DNA of 64,000 bases from Paractinoplanes brasiliensis (GTDB lineage Bacteria; Actinomycetota; Actinomycetes; Mycobacteriales; Micromonosporaceae). Under the pieces are notes generated by a model, which was not told the origin of the DNA, did no database searches, and saw only the letters and a program-made list of their open reading frames with translations. The stretch lies in contig NZ_SNWR01000001.1 of the NCBI RefSeq assembly GCF_004362215.1, positions 6,678,001 to 6,742,000 on the forward strand, read 5' to 3'. Shown here piece after piece: positions 62,001 to 64,000 of the stretch (within the stretch, counting starts at the first letter, position 1; every line of letters starts with the position of its first letter). Both the position numbers and the translations under genes were made by a program.

Positions 62001-63172
62001 ACGTCGTCGTCGAAGAACAACTCCAGCCCCGCGCCGTCGGAGGAGCCGAGCCGGGCTGTCCGAGTCGAACCGGCCAACCGACCGCCGGCCTGCCACTCGG
62101 TCACCATCAGTTGCGGGCGGGGGGCGTCCGGATCCCGGACGTAGACAGCCTGCGGGGTGAGAGCACGGTGGGCGAGACGCCGGCTGTGTGCGTACGCGAT
62201 GATCTCCGCCAGATCGCCCACCAGATGCAACCGCTGGGCCATCGTCATGGTCGCGTCGTGTTGCAGCAGCCACTGGTCGAGACGTACCGAAGCGGGGTCG
62301 TGGTTGAAGATCACTGCCGGGCCGAACGAGTGGTCGGCCAGGTCGAGCGCCTGTGAGACACCGGGGTGCTGGATGCCCTGCAGCAGCCGGAACTCGCGCT
62401 CGGCGGCCCGCCGGATGACCGGCACGTCCTCGGCCGCCGCCCGGCTGGTCAGGTAGAACCGCACCCGGCGGGTGACGCTCTGGTCGATGACGTGTTTGGC
62501 GAGGAAATCCTGCCAGCCGATGCCTTCGGCGAACGGCTTCGCGAACAGCAGCAACTGGCCGATCTTGCGGTCCGCGACCGACGGTCGGATCTTCGCGGCC
62601 CGGACCAGGTCGACGATCTGCCGGCCACGCTGGGCGTCGATCGTCTGCCCGGAGCGTGGGCGCTCCATCAGCAGTTCACGCAGGCTGGGTAGCCCGGACG
62701 TGGAATGGCCGTCGAGGCCGTAGACGTGCTGGGCGCCGATCGGGTCGAGGCGGGAGCGCATGTCGCGGGCATGCAGGAAGACCGCAGCACCGACGTACGG
62801 CGTCTGATGTTCCTTGTTCTGCTGGCGCGCGTAGTAGCGGATCAGGCTGGCCAGCCGCTTGGCCTTCCGATTGGCCAGGATGAGCGGGTTGTCCCACGGC
62901 TCGAGGCGACGACCGGGCATCCGACGGACCCATTGGGTACCACCGCCCTCGATCTCGCCCTGCCAGTGCTTCAGCTCGATGACGTAGAGCGCGCTGCGGG
63001 TCAGGACCAGGGTGTCGATCTCGTTGAGCGAGCCGTCGGTGCCGGTGAACTCGACGTTCGCCCAGACGTGGAACGGCTCCTGATCGGGCAGATAGGAGGC
63101 CAGCTCGCGGAGGCCGTCCTTCTCCCACTCGTATCCGCTGGGGTTGATCTCCTCCCAGCGTGGCGAGTCCAT
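59054..63172 (-). CDS. pglW: BREX Ser/Thr kinase PglW with NERD domain
   Basis: The 1372-residue protein begins with a NERD nuclease-like domain at about residues 15-125 (NEIDTLVLTRSALYVIELKHWQG, keeping the Asp and ELK of the PD-(D/E)xK core). A kinase-like domain at about 200-470 has HRALTPQAV where HRD is expected and no DFG, so it looks inactive. A second kinase domain at about 510-800 has a glycine loop, VVLKVAR, HRDIKPAN near residue 632 and DFS in place of DFG. The C-terminal third includes helix-hairpin-helix-like GVGTVGELLDYDRSALRRASG. I chose the ATG at 63172 (MDSPRWEEINPSGYEWEKDG) over the longer frame. It is the first gene of the operon and the natural control point. Confidence 0.93.
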   Translation of the reverse strand: MDSPRWEEINPSGYEWEKDGLRELASYLPDQEPFHVWANVEFTGTDGSLNEIDTLVLTRSALYVIELKHWQGEIEGGGTQWVRRMPGRRLEPWDNPLILANRKAKRLASLIRYYARQQNKEHQTPYVGAAVFLHARDMRSRLDPIGAQHVYGLDGHSTSGLPSLRELLMERPRSGQTIDAQRGRQIVDLVRAAKIRPSVADRKIGQLLLFAKPFAEGIGWQDFLAKHVIDQSVTRRVRFYLTSRAAAEDVPVIRRAAEREFRLLQGIQHPGVSQALDLADHSFGPAVIFNHDPASVRLDQWLLQHDATMTMAQRLHLVGDLAEIIAYAHSRRLAHRALTPQAVYVRDPDAPRPQLMVTEWQAGGRLAGSTRTARLGSSDGAGLELFFDDDVRRYQAPEAAHRIDVPGIPLDVFSLGAIAYRIFTGRQPAETPEELIAAVSEGGLKLSAVVDGVPGSLGLLVYNATSGDPSHRLPSVADFREQLEQVWDELTAPEPEVHIDPLQAHKGDLLKGGWVVKSRLGSGATATALLVTGESGTGKREVVLKVARDPQYADRLDTEATVLKRMQRHWQVAALIDGPVTISGHRALVLQNAGERTLAQELEGGRRLALDLLDRYGRDLLDIVTFLEGEGIWHRDIKPANLAARPRPSDSQLHLCIFDFSLAATPADHITAGTPAYLDPFLGPPRRMRYDAAADRFSAAVTLFEMATGTLPRWGDGAHPSTVKDEVTLDPAMFDPAVADRLVTFFSKALAREVPVRFDTAEQMADAWRLIFFEIPELSQHGPGEVPPVPEQLSRGSGLDSVGLTARALSALHRLGVGTVGELLDYDRSALRRASGVPDATRKEIVAKARKLAAELGTPTPEPEDGALPYGIEAVSATLLPTSRSRSRAPLAMLLGQEPTPDGRYLHWLPQTEAATAIGQTQPQVSTLIRKHAKTWLENPGLTRVRNEIVALLDVRGLVMSAEEIAEALIASRGSYTTEPKRTAQAIGLVRAAVEAELVRGGDARVAIHRFRVSDTVLVGREPEDPAAESTAADLLAYAVQLGRAAAELALLDPLPTRQRAVERLRTIVQEGMPALSDQRLLQLAAAATHGVADVNAQGQLYPAGLSADRALRLAVGSLIGQRLGVEALHDRVRARFPQAEPLPGRPALDDLLRECDVPLVWDPATQRYGSIAASGRYTSTRMMSSATPLAGPAAIAETDAKLTATIDKRGYLAVLAPLRQLAAARRTLLDRFDLVEVDVTALLIDRLRKARFAWETIVAADTGTPTDPNFRALLLMVQRDVVPALEEALAVDRPVLITEAAPLARYGQMPLLQRLADPTRPRPAARLLLAAARRLEPAMLDSEQIPLTSPAGQSLWLPIPWIDRVAERSDR

Positions 63173-63474
63173 TCGCACCCCAGCCCCCAACCCCCTGGCG
63201 ACGCGGAACCACGACGTCATGCCAAACGAAGTCCACAGGAGACAATGATCGGCATGGCTGCGGTAGCGGGTAACGGTAGCGGTACTCACGGTCGCTGCAC
63301 TACCGTTTCAGTCCGTCTTCGTAAGAACCGTTTGGTTCCCTCGACACGCTGATCGTCTGATTCGTCCCTGCTCAAGAGCGGTTGAGTGGCGTCGTGGCGC
63401 CCGTGGGTCGTGACGGTGGGCCTGGCGAGATCCTCCGGACCGATGCTGTGGAGTAGCGCCCGGGCCGCAGGTTC
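63173..63474. other. BREX promoter region
   Basis: It must hold the promoter for pglW, the first gene of the minus-strand operon. Visible structure: a short hairpin, GAACC-GTTT-GGTTC, near 63327-63340, and repeats of GGTAGCG around 63262-63282. No ORF is convincing. Confidence 0.45.
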
Positions 63475-64000
63475 TCAGGAAGCCTGCGGTGTCGTAGTCG
63501 GCACTCGACGCATTGGGTAGAGCGGTGGCCCGGCAGGAAGGCGGAGCACCGGCTGCGGCCGGTAGCCGTGCCGGGTGTAGAGGCGTCGGTTTCGTAGTCC
63601 GGTTGCTTCCAGATAAGCCGCTGCCCCGGTCTCGTCGAGTTGATCGTGGCGATGTCGTAGCAGAGCGCTGCCGACTCCGCGTCGCTGCAGGTCCGGATGC
63701 ACGGCCAGGAAGGCGAGGTAGAGGTGTGGCGGGTCGTAAGGATGGTGGTCGTGCATGGCTTGGTCGAGGGCGGCGAACCGAGGCTGGAATCGGCCGGTGA
63801 GGTCCGCGAGTCGCTGTGAGTAGTCCGGCAGTTCCGGGAGCGGTTCGCCGTCGATGGCATACCAGATGGCGACGGCGGTGGCGTCCTCATTCATTTCCAC
63901 CTGCCCGTGGGTGAGGGCGTGTTCGACGTGCAGGGCGAAGTAGTGCGGGTAGATGCGGGCGCGGGTGTCGAGGTGTGGGATGAGCCAGTCGGCGAGGTCG
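63475..64000 (-). CDS. GNAT-family acetyltransferase, N-terminus beyond window edge
   Basis: The minus-strand frame is open from the window edge to the TGA at 63475, giving about 174 residues. It reads DLADWLIPHLDTRARIYPHYFALHVEHAL at the edge. The acetyl-CoA signature LYLAFLAVHPDLQRRGVGSALLRHRHD is complete, followed by YLEATGLRNRRLYTRHGYRP, the usual GNAT end. The start shown by the frame at 63900 is not the real one, since upstream codons keep the family pattern. The substrate is unknown. It lies upstream of pglW on the same strand with about 300 bases between, so it is probably a separate unit. Confidence 0.88.
   Translation of the reverse strand, partial: DLADWLIPHLDTRARIYPHYFALHVEHALTHGQVEMNEDATAVAIWYAIDGEPLPELPDYSQRLADLTGRFQPRFAALDQAMHDHHPYDPPHLYLAFLAVHPDLQRRGVGSALLRHRHDQLDETGAAAYLEATGLRNRRLYTRHGYRPQPVLRLPAGPPLYPMRRVPTTTPQAS

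Noticed and set aside
1..64000. CRISPR arrays, insertion sequences and integrases
   Set aside because: No regularly spaced repeats and no transposase or integrase motifs were seen on either strand; the island reading rests on gene fragments and base composition only.

Overview
The window is about 70% GC, dense with genes on both strands, and uses GTG and TTG starts, ATGA/GTGA overlaps and stem-only terminators. With the LacI, PadR, NarL-type two-component and STAND-like regulators and the frequent GTACG tetramer-rich codons, this points to a high-GC actinomycete, most likely Micromonosporaceae (Actinoplanes-like). That placement is an inference from style and gene content, not from a search.

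Layout. 1-7.2 kb: a PadR regulator with a truncated membrane protein, an MMPL (RND-type) exporter, a secreted S1 serine protease, and a TetR-MMPL operon with a tandem operator. 7.3-12.1 kb: a 1597-residue DUF4011-type superfamily 1 helicase with a C-terminal Vsr-like nuclease domain. 12.2-14.4 kb: a STAS/HATPase regulator converging on a type II NADH dehydrogenase. 14.7-23.8 kb: a beta-galactan locus. It holds a secreted GH53 endo-galactanase, a LacI repressor, an ABC sugar importer without its own ATPase, and, divergently, one open frame joining a GH35 beta-galactosidase to galactose-1-phosphate uridylyltransferase. Two identical 17-bp LacI-type operators lie between the divergent units, and two identical overlapping 23-codon ORFs link the permease gene to lacI. 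23.9-28 kb: ferredoxin-NADP reductase, an ArsR-SulP operon, and a tiny gene for a 36-residue exported peptide.

28.1-40.1 kb is bounded by two same-orientation 5' fragments of a B12-binding radical SAM gene. Between them are a GIDE-like membrane protein, a histidine kinase/response regulator/MMPL set, a TPR protein, an XRE/NB-ARC/TPR protein and a Ser/Thr kinase with a seven-blade WD40 propeller. The second fragment stops inside its Fe-S motif, followed by AT-rich sequence, which looks like a junction.

40.4-63.2 kb is a defence region. It starts with unfamiliar membrane proteins, a LiaF-like protein, a PIN-nuclease protein and a small His/Cys caspase-like protein. It ends with a complete, contiguous BREX type 2 (Pgl) operon on the minus strand, in the order pglW-pglX-pglY-pglZ-brxD-brxHI. 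The middle of pglX is much poorer in GC than the genes around it. The window closes in a 5'-truncated GNAT acetyltransferase. I saw no integrase, transposase, tRNA, rRNA or CRISPR array.
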